Shown here piece after piece: positions 32,797 to 44,340 of a DNA stretch of 64,000 nt. The position numbers and the translations under genes are program-made. Below the pieces are notes generated by a model, which was not told the DNA's origin, ran no database searches, and saw only the letters and a list, made by a program, of their open reading frames with translations. The first letter of the stretch is position 1. Each line of letters begins with the position of its first letter. Where the stretch lies: assembly GCA_036571765.1 (NCBI GenBank), contig BROE01000013.1, positions 7,846,709 to 7,910,708 of the forward strand, in the 5' to 3' direction. The stretch comes from Plecoglossus altivelis (lineage: Eukaryota; Chordata; Actinopteri; Osmeriformes; Plecoglossidae).

Positions 32797-34633
32797 CTGC
32801 GGAGTGCAGATAAGGAAAGGATAAGACTGGAGATACAAAACACCAATGATTGTGCTTTTGAAACATTTGATGCTGAAATCCAACTCACGGGTCGTGATTG
32901 ACCTGCCACTGGTTGATGAAGACACAAGTGTCCTTAGGAACGTAGTAGCCATTGATGGATGTGTCTCTGGTGGAGCTGAAAGAAACGAAACATACAATTT
33001 AGACAGACTGTAGATCAGCCTGACCAAATGTAAAATGTACTGTTTCAGCAGACAAAACTCACCAATGTGGGATGGTGAAAGGCAGGAAGGAAGAATGCCT
33101 AAAGATTTCCAGAATAAAAGCTTCCAGAAGAGGCAGTTTTGTGCGGTCGGAGAGACGTGGGGAGCGCTTCATACCCACCGCCTCCTCTGTTAGAAAAAGA
33201 GCACATCAAGATCAGATCGAAGTAAGTTTGTGTTTCGGTGTACCTTAAGATGGCTGAATGTAAGATTCGATATAGCAAAACAACAGTGTGCTCATTGTTT
33301 AAAGCGATTGTGTGCCATCAGTGTAAAAATAAATGGGATGTCACACTTACTGATCTCTTCATGAAGCCTTTCCTGGATCTCAGGATAAGCCACCAAGTAC
33401 ACAACGGCCCAGGACAAAGCAGTGCTGATGGTGTCAAAACCTGGAACCGAAACAGGAACTTGAATCACTGAAAATGCCTTGATGACGACTACATTTTTAT
33501 ATTGTAAAGCGTCATTAACGTGTCACAGGTGAGCAGATGAGAGGTTTGACTCACCTGCCCCAAAGAGGTCATTGACAATGCCGACAATCTTCTCATCTGA
33601 AACCTGGACATTGGAGTTCTCATCCAGCTTCCTGTCCTCACAGTGATCGATGAGGGAGTCAGTAATGTCACGGATATTGTCCTGAAAAGAGTTAGATAGG
33701 AAGAACCTCAGTATCCATGATATTACAAAAAACATAAATAGTGACCGAAATGGCAGAGAATCTGATATAAACATGATGTATTGAAATAATTACCTTGTCA
33801 TAGGTGGCATAGTGGTCGCTGACAATGTTCTGGATAAATGTGTTAAATCGTGTGTTGATGTCCATAAACTTCTTCATGGTGTTGCCAGGCAGAAAACGCA
33901 GATAAGGCATGAAGTCTGCTGGGTTTCCACTGCCTACCACCTGTCCAAACTCATCACTCAAGTTCACCAGACTCAGAAGCTCCTGGTCGTTGTGGTCGTA
34001 GCGACGACCAAAGCACATCCCGCAGATCACGTTTGCAACAGACACGACGATATGACGGAAGGGGTCAAAGCAGCCCTTCGCCTCCATGACAGTGCTCAGC
34101 TGTTTCAACAGGTAATCCCCCTCTTTGCAGATGTGCTCCTCCAGCATGCAGGAGTACTCTGGGGTGGTGCCCTCCAGGGTAGCAAAGGAGCGGAGGGCAT
34201 TCATAGCCAGCTTCCTGCGGGCACGCCACACACCAGCCTGGTCGGTGCTGAAGGCCAGGCTCTTGCCATCATTGATAAACTTGAAACTGTAGAGATCTGG
34301 TCTGCCAGCGAAGTCATCACCCTGCTTGATCAGAGCCTGACGTACTGTTTCGCCACCGCTCAGGACAACAACCGGACGCATTCCAATCTGCATCTGGAAG
34401 ACGGGGCCAAAGCGCTCGCTCATCTTGGTCAGACTGAGGTGGGGGTTGCTGCCCAGTTCCAGCACGTTTCCAATGATAGGGAGGGGCTTGGGTCCAGGGA
34501 GGCGACGCAAGCCCTCTGGAATATCTGTGTGCATGTGCTTGAGGAGCAGATACACCAAGCAAATGGTTGTTATGGCCACCAGCCCCTCTGCAGCAGAGAC
34601 TGCCCCAATTAAGGGTAGAATCATCAGAGCCAT
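32499..34633 (-). CDS. cyp1a: CYP1A, cytochrome P450 family 1 subfamily A
   Basis: ER-membrane, haem-thiolate monooxygenase that oxidises planar aromatic compounds; the classic dioxin-induced gene of fish. Six coding exons (34633..33794, 33681..33555, 33440..33351, 33186..33063, 32975..32889, 32796..32499) join in frame to 521 aa, the usual fish CYP1A length. An N-terminal hydrophobic anchor (about residues 1-30) is followed by the Pro-rich hinge RLPGPKPLPIIGN. The I-helix oxygen-activation motif AGFDT is at 322-326, K-helix E379-IF-R382 is intact, FNPDRF is at 432-437, and the haem loop FGMGKRRCIG has the thiolate ligand Cys463. No frameshift or lost key residue is seen. Another CYP1 subfamily is unlikely given the near-identity of the haem loop and helix I. 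Confidence 0.97.
32889..32975 (-). CDS. cyp1a: CYP1A coding exon 5
   Basis: 87 bases. Acceptor TTTCTTTCAG, donor GTGAGTTGG. Residues 394-422, GYYVPKDTCVFINQWQVNHD. Confidence 0.97.
33063..33186 (-). CDS. cyp1a: CYP1A coding exon 4
   Basis: 124 bases. Acceptor TCTAACAG, donor GTGAGTTTTG. Residues 353-393 with LPLLEAFILEIFRHSSFLPF, which contains the K-helix ExxR. Confidence 0.97.
33351..33440 (-). CDS. cyp1a: CYP1A coding exon 3
   Basis: 90 bases. Acceptor GGTTCCAG, donor GTAAGTGTG. Residues 323-352, including FDTISTALSW of helix I. Confidence 0.97.
33555..33681 (-). CDS. cyp1a: CYP1A coding exon 2
   Basis: 127 bases. Acceptor CTTTTCAG, donor GTGAGTC. Residues 281-322, DNIRDITDSLIDHCEDRKLD through IVNDLFGA, the front of helix I. 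Confidence 0.97.
33794..34633 (-). CDS. cyp1a: CYP1A coding exon 1 (exon 2 of the gene)
   Basis: 840 bases, residues 1-280, ending in phase 0 at TYDK with donor GTAATTATT. The exon starts at 34658 after acceptor TTCTTCTCAG, giving 25 bases of 5'UTR. Carries the membrane anchor, the Pro hinge and the substrate-recognition region FAGRPDLYSFKFINDGKSLA. A 266-codon antisense frame here is a shadow. Confidence 0.97.
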
Positions 34634-35066
34634 TTTGATATTTGAGACTTTTGAGAACCTGAGAAGAAGAAAAAATCCTTTTAGGTGAGCATTCAGAGGT
34701 TTAAATGGCTAATTTTGCAGTGCAAAATAATGGTTTAAGTACATTGGTGTGAGTCCTAAGATGTCAGTCATCAATGCATTTATTAGTATATTGAAAATAT
34801 TTTTAAAATTACATGAGAAAAATCGTACATCTTGCAGTCATGGAAGGACAATAAGTAGCCTACTGCAACAGGTAACTGACACACTAAAGAAAAGCAGTTA
34901 TTCTATACTATAGTTATACTATACTGCGTTGCAAGAGATTGTTCGATTCACATTCACGTTTACATTACTCTGTAAATGCATTCTAACACAATAATTGCAG
35001 GCTCATAAATCAATTATTTGGTTAAATTCCAACATTAAAATATATTCTGCCTTGAAATTGGATTAC

Positions 35067-35162
35067 CTTGAAAAAAATTAGTCGTCAATCGTCTAGAGAG
35101 ACTAGATGAAGTTTTTCGTTTGTGAGGATGGTCGTCCAGAGTAGTTGACTGTAAGTGTGCTG
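35067..35162 (-). other. cyp1a: CYP1A non-coding first exon
   Basis: Inferred from the TATA box about 30 bases upstream and a clear donor (TTCAAG|GTAATCC, exon end at 35067). The acceptor of the next exon is at 34658, so the 5'UTR intron is about 0.4 kb. A non-coding exon 1 is the known CYP1A layout. The start base is approximate. Confidence 0.7.
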
Positions 35163-35187
35163 CGTCTTAACGTTGAATGAGCACTTG

Positions 35188-35195
35188 TTTTATAG
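35188..35195 (-). promoter_or_regulatory. cyp1a: CYP1A TATA box
   Basis: Reads CTATAAAA on the minus strand. A CCAAT box (plus-strand ATTGG, 35212..35216) lies about 20 bases upstream. Spacing suits a start site near 35160. Confidence 0.8.
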
Positions 35196-35557
35196 TGTGC
35201 CTTTCAGCTCCATTGGTTGCTTACAGTCTGTGACGTAATCCCCCCCTCCTCTCTCTCTCGTCCTCTCGCTCTCTGAAGAAAAAAAATAAGCGGAAAACAT
35301 CAATGAAGTTTACTGTGGGTGAAGGAAAGAAGTTTTACTGCAGACAGAAGATGAATCAAAAGTTTATACAATTATTTGCCACAATTTGTTTGTATCAAAG
35401 TATCTTACTGAGTCGAATTGAGAAAACTCCATAGCATTTCTCTTTTAAAACTTTATCATCACACGCCCCTGCGTGATCAAGGATCAAAGGATGAAGCCTG
35501 AGACTTACCTCAGAATTAAACATATTAGTCAGCTACTCAAACAGCAGGTACAGTTAT

Positions 35558-35560
<3 letters not shown>

Positions 35561-35588
<28 letters not shown>
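35561..35588. repeat. (AAT)n microsatellite
   Basis: Nine AAT units about 0.4 kb upstream of the CYP1A start. Confidence 0.95.
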
Positions 35589-35742
35589 TAATTAGTTGGG
35601 CTAATTCACTCAAATAGACGATAAGATGAACGAAAAAAAGAACACATTGTGGAACGTTATATCCTACAATAGCTTACTAAATACGTGATAAACTTAATCA
35701 ATGGGGTGACCATTTGTTTTATGGCCCAGGGCAATTGCTCGA

Positions 35743-37485
35743 TTGCGTGCAAGTCTCTTCCGGGCGGGGGAACCAACAAGTCTAAGACCTTAATCAAGGG
35801 ACTCACCTTGACAGTCTGATAAATGTTACTTAACCTGTCAAACATTTCTATTGTACAAACAATGGGAATATGGTTGAAGTCTGATAGAAGCATACATAAA
35901 GTCAGTATATTTGAAATAATGTTTTATAGCAAGTCAAACTTACATTGTGTTCTGAAATAAATTCAAATAAGAATATGTCTTTGGATAAACGCTTTGGTTT
36001 TGCAATTTACTTCACATCCAGTTAACAACACGAGAAAGGGTTTCGTGATCAGTTGTCCAGTGATCTGTGGTAGGCTAAAACAGGCTTCTAAATCAACAGA
36101 TTAGATCATTGGATACAGTTTGCCATTCTCTGTTTTCGTGATAAAACTGCCAGTAGTCATTGCGTGAGTGCACCTGTTAGCGCTCGAGTTAAAGATTGGC
36201 TAAGTTGCGTGAGAACGCAGTGGCAAGCCCCTGCCTCCCCCGACCCTTGGATGAGGATGCTGGGGGGGTGTAGTCTGTCAGCACTGCTGAGGTGAAAGGC
36301 TAAATGAGTTCATTAGTCCCGGTTTCGGTCTCGCTGTTCTCCTCCAGCAGTTTTCTATTTAAATGCATGCTTAGGAATTCTATTCACCTTCGGAAATGGG
36401 TATGCTATATATGTTGTCAGTTATTTACCATAAATTCATACGGCGCGTGTGCATATGAATAAGTGAGTCCCATTATTTCTTTGGAGAGTTTCACGTTTAC
36501 TTACGACGCACACAGGTGGGAAATTATTTCATGGATTTTAAATGTTATTTAATCAATTATATTGAATCATACCTCTTTTCAACTAGTGGTTCGACCCGAC
36601 TCAAACCGCCAAGACAATATAGAAGAGTAAAGAAACGTCCCAAAACTTCTATCATCGACATAGTAAAGTTCCAGGTTAATAAACGTTTAAATTGGGCTCT
36701 AAAAATATAATTTAAAAGTAAAAAAGTGATAAATGTTTAAAAGATTATAAGCGAAAGGCTATGACTTTATTGACTATACTCAAAAAGACGCTCAACCTTA
36801 GTAAAACTAACTTAAATAAACTGTAAACATAGAAATAGGGTAATCAATCTTTCAATTTTCAATAGTGGTTCTATCTATTTTTATCGCCATTCTCCACCTG
36901 ATGAGCGGGACGGCAGGCTCTCCCCTGTGGCGCGCTTGTTGTGTTCCTCTACGCTGCATGCGCCTCTGGGCAGTTCGCGTGAGAACGGGGTGCTCCCGCG
37001 CGGAGGGGTGGGATCGGTCTTTGGGACAATCCTAAATCTGCTTGGTCAGTCACGCGAAGGTAGCAGCCCCTGGAAAGACACAAGGGTCTTACACTCGCAG
37101 AACAAAGCAAGCAGGACGTGAGACTTTTTCTTGGGCACGGAGGTGCACATATTTGCGCGCTATAGCTTCTGTAAATGCGAGGATCTTGGGCTTTTGAGTC
37201 ATGCGATCTGCCACTCAGGCTTCATGCAGGCATGCAAACGCCCGGACTGGAGTCAACTGCTTAACTCCACCAAATAGCAATTGCCCGGGATAGTCACGGT
37301 AATGCCAACTATGGCAGGTACCTATTGCGTGTGAACTGGAGAACTTGTTATGAAATTTCAAAGCGCTTTAAAAAGTTAAGATGTAATGCAACTGTTCTTT
37401 GAACGAGTCCACTCAGAACTTCCATGTCTGAAGAACTGCACCTCCCAGTTGTGTACATGTTTTGTAAGAAAATAAATATAGCGTG
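35743..37485 (-). promoter_or_regulatory. cyp1a: CYP1A proximal dioxin-response-element cluster
   Basis: Seven full TNGCGTG matches (either strand), the core bound by the AhR-ARNT dimer: 35743..35749, 36160..36166, 36205..36211, 36975..36981, 37051..37057 (reverse), 37325..37331 and 37479..37485. Sites at 36205 and 36975 continue into GAGAA, as in well-studied CYP1A elements. Distances from the start site run from about 0.6 to 2.3 kb. Two core-only GCGTG sites lie nearer, at 35462..35475. Binding itself is inferred. Confidence 0.75.
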
Positions 37486-38740
37486 AGAGGCAATGATGGG
37501 AAATCCACAGATTTTGAAACGAGTGTAAATTTCCCATCCGTTTCTCTGTTTAGCATAGTGTCATAGTTTGGTGCCACTCTGACTTTTTTCTTAACTATGT
37601 TCTCATCACAAATGTATAATTTCACAGTCTTTAATATAATTTGAGAGCTAGACAGATACAACTCAGAGATTTCTTTTCCCAACTGCAACTTGTTCTTTCC
37701 TGTGAGGAACAGACTGGTAAAATACCAGAGCCAACTGTAAATATACCCCTCTATTCCAGACTCAAAATAGTCCTTAAAAAAGCGCAGTTGTCACATTTCC
37801 CCCCAGAACTGCACATGGGCATCAATATAGGACCAGCCAACTGGCTGATCTGTTGATCTCAAATGTCTATTTCCAGGACCTGCATCCCTTTTGATCAAAG
37901 CAAGCTCTAAAACACCTTTTCAGAAGGGACACTTAACTGAATTCAGTCACATCTATCATGATAAAAAACGGGCATACTTATCCTGAAACCAGGTGTGTGT
38001 ATGAGCGTGCACTTACCTGTGAGTAGCCTATGTGTGAGAAGCCTTTAGGGTACTACATGCCAATAAGGCAGTCTAGCATATGGAAAGGAGATGTAATTCA
38101 TTCCATCGCAAAGCGTGTGTTCGCGTATGTACGTGATGGTAGATGAATGGCTGTGAATGACAGCAGATGTTTTAATGTGTTCTTTGAACTCCCATGACAA
38201 CGAGCAATCCGTATAAAATGAACATGTACACACTGCATGCCCAGCAGGGCCTCTGACATCAAAAGTACGAAATTGTAAGAGAAGCACGATCATAAGTTAG
38301 CAGGCTTCTGGCTATGCGTGTGCTGTGATCAGTCTGACCTTAATAGGATTACGTTGGACTGCAGGTCATGACACTGCACATGAACGCTGACTACGACCTC
38401 ACACCAATTTACTGCAATGCTTCTCTCCGCATGAACTTCGTCCAACATTAAATTTATCGAGAAAATGAGTCCCATGAAAATCATGAAAATTTCCCATCAG
38501 CCACCGATAATGATAGGCTCATATTGATTTTTAGATTTTTTTTCTATCATGGTGCTTATAGCCTAGGATTCGAATGTGTAAGCTAGAGAACGTAAAAAAG
38601 AAGTAAACCTTATTTATTTTATTATATATATACACACGTTAATACGATATAAAGAGATAACGAGATGAACAGCTTAACATAGTGTAGGAGACTACAGAGG
38701 GCAAGATGATACAAAAACTGACGACCTTTGAGCCGACCCA

Positions 38741-39390
38741 TAGCGTGAGAATCGATCTAAAATAAGGTCATCATTTAGGTATCAAGATCAGCTAAACGTT
38801 ACTCGTTATCGCTTCTCAACACGCAATCGTACACACACTCAAGCTGTAATTGAGCAACATTCTGTCTCGCAGCCACTACAAAGAGGTTGGTTTGGGAGGG
38901 TGCATGACAGCGAACGGGGGAGAAGGGGGAGTCATTGTATCACCTTCCCCCTGCTGACAAGAGTGTATACCAGATTAGTAACTGAGCTAACAGTCTCCGT
39001 CTCCATCAGTCCTGGTGCTAGCCAATGTTCAACTCTGCGGGGATAACAATAGTTGCGTGCAGAAATATCTCGGTCATCTATCTTTCTGTCACCTCTCCAT
39101 ATTCGGGCACGAAGGTGCCATACGATGTTTTCTCGCGGACTCAGAGAATATGAGAGCGAAAGTTCGCACACGAGGGAAGAAAATATGAAACGCGTGTTCA
39201 AAGACAAACCTAACCTCTATTGAAAGAAGATATGGATAGGCTATGCTTGACACGCAACACAAGCCATGCGTGAGACACATTAACGTCGTCTACCGCTCTA
39301 CCTCTCTTCTCCCAGCGGACTGCTTACAAGCCAATGAATGAGTCGGCAGCACATCCACGGGTTAATCATTGTGCCACAGCCCGTTGCGTG
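38741..39390 (-). promoter_or_regulatory. cyp1a: CYP1A distal dioxin-response-element cluster
   Basis: Five more TNGCGTG matches in 650 bases: 38741..38747, 38820..38826 (reverse), 39053..39059, 39251..39257 (reverse) and 39384..39390. The block is about 3.6-4.2 kb upstream of the start site and separated from the proximal cluster by about 1.2 kb without a full match, which suggests a distinct enhancer. Assignment to CYP1A is inferred. Confidence 0.5.
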
Positions 39391-40329
39391 CAGACTCTGT
39401 TTGCTCTGGCCGTGCCAAGGGTCGCGAGGTTGTGTACAAAAAGAGCAGAGGGAGGCATCGGCCAGGCTCGCGGGTCACCCATTTTATCAAAACAATCACC
39501 GCCCGTATTGGGGAAGCACGCTACTGTTGTGTAAATACCCAAGTTCACAGTGATTGGCTAGATTCCGCATGGATTTCCTCTATAGAAATCAGTTCATTTG
39601 TATGCACATTTCCGTTCTATATGTTGCCTATAGGCCTAGCTTTGATTCTTAGTATAATGATAGCCTTATGAAACAATATTAGGCTAAATCATTCTCATTG
39701 TTCTGTCCTGTATTTTTTTTAAACGTTTTTTATTACATTGACCCAATAATACAAAAACATACCGGTAATAATTATGCCTCAGTCAAATAATATATACATA
39801 ATAAAATAATCTAAGCTTTCAAAAATTTTAATAAAAGTTTCAAAGTATTCATAACAATATTGTCTTATGAACAACAACTGTGGAGGGAAACAGTATCATA
39901 TATGTGCGCTTTTTCTGTCAGAGCATGTGTTTGACAAAAAACAAACATGTTGTGCACAGTATATTGAAATTATACAGAATAACTTCTGTGAGTTGTGTTT
40001 TTCTTGGACAGCACTAAAGGCTTATCCCTAGGGTCCTGTTGAGTAATTGTCAGAGCTCGCTTCAAGCATAACAATACCCCTTACCATACCAGCGCAGGAT
40101 GTCCGGTCCTACCGGCTACTGTGTTGGTGTGCACACACACAGATGTAGGCTAATTGTCAAACACACGTAGTCACATAAAAACTAGCAAAAACATACAGAC
40201 TCTACAACACATATGCACAAAAACAAGCAAACACACACACATTCACAGAAACACACATTTAAACAAACACAAAACAGTAAATTCAGCTGAATGCATTGCC
40301 ACTGTCATTCACACCTTCACATAGTCCCA

Positions 40330-40545
40330 GAGGTACTTTAGCAGTAGTAGAGTAGTCGCAGTAACTTTAGCTAAGGTACGTTTTTAGGCGTGGTAGTGGT
40401 GCAGTAGTGAAGTAGCAGTAGAGGTTAGTGGAATAGTATAGTAATCAGAAGTGAAGCAACAGTATACTTTTAGTAAGTAGTCAGAGTCATGGTGTCGTAG
40501 TAGTGGTGAGTGTAGTAGTATTGTAAGTGCGGTAGTGCATGTCAC
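40330..40545. repeat. Degenerate GTAGTAGTG-type tandem repeat
   Basis: About 215 bases of irregular GTAGTAGT, GCAGTAGTG and GTAGTGG units with many indels. The edge abuts the coding-like fragment at 40566..40793. Confidence 0.75.
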
Positions 40546-40565
40546 GATAGGGTCATGACTCTGCT

Positions 40566-40793
40566 TTAGGACTTGTAAGCTGCAGTGATTCTCTGTGGGC
40601 TTTCCCCGGCAGCGGCTAACAGGAAGTGACCCAAGGCCGTGGTGTTAAAGAGAGTAGCCCCGTCATCAATAGTCTCCGCTATCATCGGCAAGAAGGAGGT
40701 ATTGTTGTGCTATTCACTGTCCAGCTTCCTCTTCATGCAGCAGTCTTTGGTGATTACTACATGTGCAGCTCTGCTGTGAGCAACCATGAACAT
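40566..40793 (-). pseudogene. Unidentified coding-like fragment with one in-frame stop
   Basis: From ATG at 40793 the minus strand reads 27 codons (including HVVITKDCCMKRKLDSE), a TAG at 40712..40710, then 47 more codons in the same frame (including IAETIDDGATLFNTTALGHF and LLAAAGESPQRI) and TAA at 40568..40566. The second part has the balanced residue mix of a real domain, but I do not recognise the family. It could be a broken gene, an exon whose true acceptor lies after the TAG, or chance. Confidence 0.2.
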
Positions 40794-43700
40794 CTATAGC
40801 AAACATGAGTGCCCCTTAGATTTACTGTCCAACATATCACTATAATGGTCGACTTGAAAGACTTTTCAGCATTTGCTCAAAACCACTCTGGGTCATCCCA
40901 CCTGACCTGGACAGGAGTGAGACTGTGTCATTTTTGAATAAACAAAACGCTTTCTGACAGTGACTGACTAGCGTGCCACTTGTTCAATTTTCCTCTGTTT
41001 GTAAAGTTACAACGTTTGCTACGTTTATTCTTACATTGCCGTAGGGGTCCCAGGGTGAGAATACAGCTGGAAGAGAGGAGTAATTGCCTTGTGTGAGGAC
41101 AGCCAGGTCTGAAAGGTACACACGCATGGCAGTGGAGCACTTGTGCGCCAAACTTTATCTCTCTATCAGGTCGGTTCACCACCACTTAATCATTTGTGCG
41201 TGCCAGGACTGAGACGCATTGGCTTCATGACACGCAAAGGATGAAAACAGAAGCTTGATGTCCTGATGGCTGGTGTTGTTGACATGCTCCCAGACTACAG
41301 CTAGAGCTAAAACAACACCTGTCCCTCGTATTGACGAGTTTGATGAACCTGTTGGCAGTGAGGATGCCCACGCAAACCTTCATACGGGTGAACTGAGAGA
41401 AGTCGAGAATGATGAGAATCTGATTTATTTTTGAATGTGCAATGTGTTTAGACAAGTTTAGGTGTGTGTGTGTGTGAATGAGACACTGGGTGATGCTGAA
41501 TGTTTAAACTAATTAACTAGGTGGGAGGGAAAAACAGATGAGACAGAGGAGATAAAGTAAGAGAAAGAACACCTGAAAAGAGAGACTGGGAATGAAAGGC
41601 AGTGGAGGAACAAAGAACAGTGCTTCACTTTGTTCTCTAGATGCATATTTCAGCTTTCATCTTCAACACGTAACACTCAGCGTTAAATGAACATGTTTAA
41701 TTTCCCTCTGCACATGGCGCAACACATTGCGTGTGTACACAGTCACAGGTCTGTGCATTGCTGTGTGTGTGTGCGTGTGAGAGGGAAGGAACAATGAATG
41801 AGAAAAGGGAGGTACCTGTCCTAAATAAACTGTAGTCCCCGTAGGGGCAAGCTGTTCTCCCTCCACACACCCAATCTTTGGCTCGGAGGCTTCTGCTACC
41901 TGCAAATACAAACACGACAACAAGCCTCCGCCCTGCCCCCTCCCTACCTGCTTCTCTCCTTTCCCTTACACGCTCTCCCTCCCTCCATCACACTCTCTTA
42001 ACCCACCCTATTTAACTCATCCACCTCCTCCTTCACCTGCTTACAGTAACACAGGGAGGAAACTGCTCTACCTGTTCTCCTCCTCTCTTGGCGTGCTGCC
42101 TCTCTCTGTACCCTGCGGGTCTCCAGTTCCCAGATGAGAACACTGTCAAAACTACCCTCCCTGCATGCAACAGGGGCTACAAGCCAGTGATTGACAGAAA
42201 AACATTGAGTTTAAGTTAACTGGTGACCAGTGGATGATGTGAATTTGGGACTGCAGAGGTGCAGAGGATGTTGACTTGGCAGACCGCTACAGAAGTGCAG
42301 TGGTCCTGTTTGAGTTCCCTCATGCTGTGTTTAAATGTCACTTGAAAGCTAGGCTGCAAATCAATCTGCCAACAGTCTCATTACTTTGTCTGTCAGGTGT
42401 GAACAGCCTATTCCTATTTGACACGAAGCCAGTTCCTAACGACCAACTGCCAATTAACAGCCACTGTAATTATTTAATGTTCAAAGTGTATGGACTCGTG
42501 TGCTACTGATCTGCCTCGGGATATCGTGTCATTTTCGGATCTTCTTCTTCTCTCTCTTTCCCCTCCCTCACTCCCCCCATCCATCGGTGTAATGCTCGGG
42601 TGTGTTGAGTCTCCCTGGAAGCTCTGGGCACCATGGTGCCCACTTCCTGTGTTTGCCCACGAGAGGAGCATGATTGCAGGCACGTAGTAGTGGTAAATCC
42701 TGCAGGCTTCAGTGGAAGATGGCCCTGATGATAGGGGTAGGAGGAACAGTAATGGCACGCACACACTCCCCCTCTACAGGAACCTACACCATATTAGATC
42801 TGCTATTCTTGCCTGGTATGTGCTATTTTGAGCTCTTTACAATCTGATGCAGTATATAAGGTCAACAATCTACTATACATTGGCATGTCACTTGCAAGGC
42901 CAAGACAAACACCAACATTATAAACTGCATGTGTTAAAATGATGCACGGTATAATCAGATTACAAATTAGTTTTCACCCGCCACCCACATATTTGAATTT
43001 AAATGAAGAACTTTAAACAATATGATTCCTGTCACTTTTTATGCACAGATACAGTGATGATATTCTACATTCTCTGTGAGTTGAAACCAGAAAATGGATA
43101 CCATAGACTACCTTGCACAAATGGCTGACATTAGGCGTAAGTTTGGAGAACATGCCTGACTCTGAGAGGAGACAATGGAGGTATGAAGGTAGAAGATGAG
43201 AGAGAAGCGGAGGAGGGAGGGAGACAGGAGAAGAGACAGGAGCAAAGCAACGGAGGAGAGACTGCAGCCACTGAGATGAGGAGATGAAAGACGTGCACAT
43301 ATGGGTGGGGAAGTGACAACAGGCGTCTCTCCTCCATGTCTGTTGATGTGGATCAGCTTGTTTTAAACCTGTGTACATAGTCAGAGAGGAGAACGGTGAG
43401 TCAAGGAATAAGTATGCAAAATTGCGTGCTGCCTTATCCTGTGTGACTAACTATATGAGACAGTGACTAAGACTGCTTTCCAACAGTTCCAATAATGCTT
43501 AGCAGGGAGTTACTGTATGCATTTTGCAGTTATGAAAGAACTGGAAGTGAGTCAGATTGAGAGATAGCAATTCCTGTGTCCTCGTAGTGGCGTGCTACTT
43601 GCAAGGTTCATTTGGTTAGTTACTGGAGATGTCAGGGATTGATTAAACATCAGGCTCGTACCGTCTCCTGTTACTTTGAATAAAGCTGCAGAAACTAGTT

Positions 43701-44275
43701 ATCAAGATTGATTGTCTGAAAGGCAACAAAATCCTACTTCACAATAAGGATGCAGAGGTCCTATCGGTGTCTCCTATCATTCTCTGATGCAATACTACAT
43801 CAAAGGAGTCTTAGACTTGCAAATGACACCCAGCATATTGTATGGCGTTTCGCTTCTGATATCAGGTCTGCATTGTAGTGGTTTACCAAGTGTGAATTCA
43901 GAGAGGATTTGACAGACTCCTGGATCTCCTTTCTCTTAAGATCTTTACCCCCTTTGTCAAGTACACTGCTCAGGGTAGGAATGTGTGTGCCTCAGTTTAC
44001 CAGTGCCTCAATGTCTGCACACTGACTAAACAACCTAGAAGGCAGTCCCATTCACAAATCAACATGTGTGAATGACAAAGGTTATATGATTCTCTCACCC
44101 TCTCCATCTCTCTCTCACAAATCAAGTTATCACGTTTCAGTGGTTTGATCACCTGGGTTGTAAAGAGAAATTATCCCTTTGTTACACTCAAATGGAATAC
44201 ACGTTCCAATTGTAACTCTTACACCATTTTTAGCCCTCTCCCCCTTTCTCTCAAACTTGATCTTTCTTAGTGTCT

Positions 44276-44340
44276 ATCTATCTATGTATCTATCTCTCTT
44301 TCTCTCTCTCTCTTTCTCTCTCTCTCTCACTCACACACAC
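44276..44340. repeat. (CTAT/CTCT)n tract
   Basis: Short CTATCTAT units passing into CTCTTTCTCTCT and CACACA. Confidence 0.9.

Noticed and set aside
33812..34612. 266-codon plus-strand open frame
   Set aside because: Exactly antisense to the first CYP1A coding exon, whose sense frame is a textbook P450; a shadow frame.
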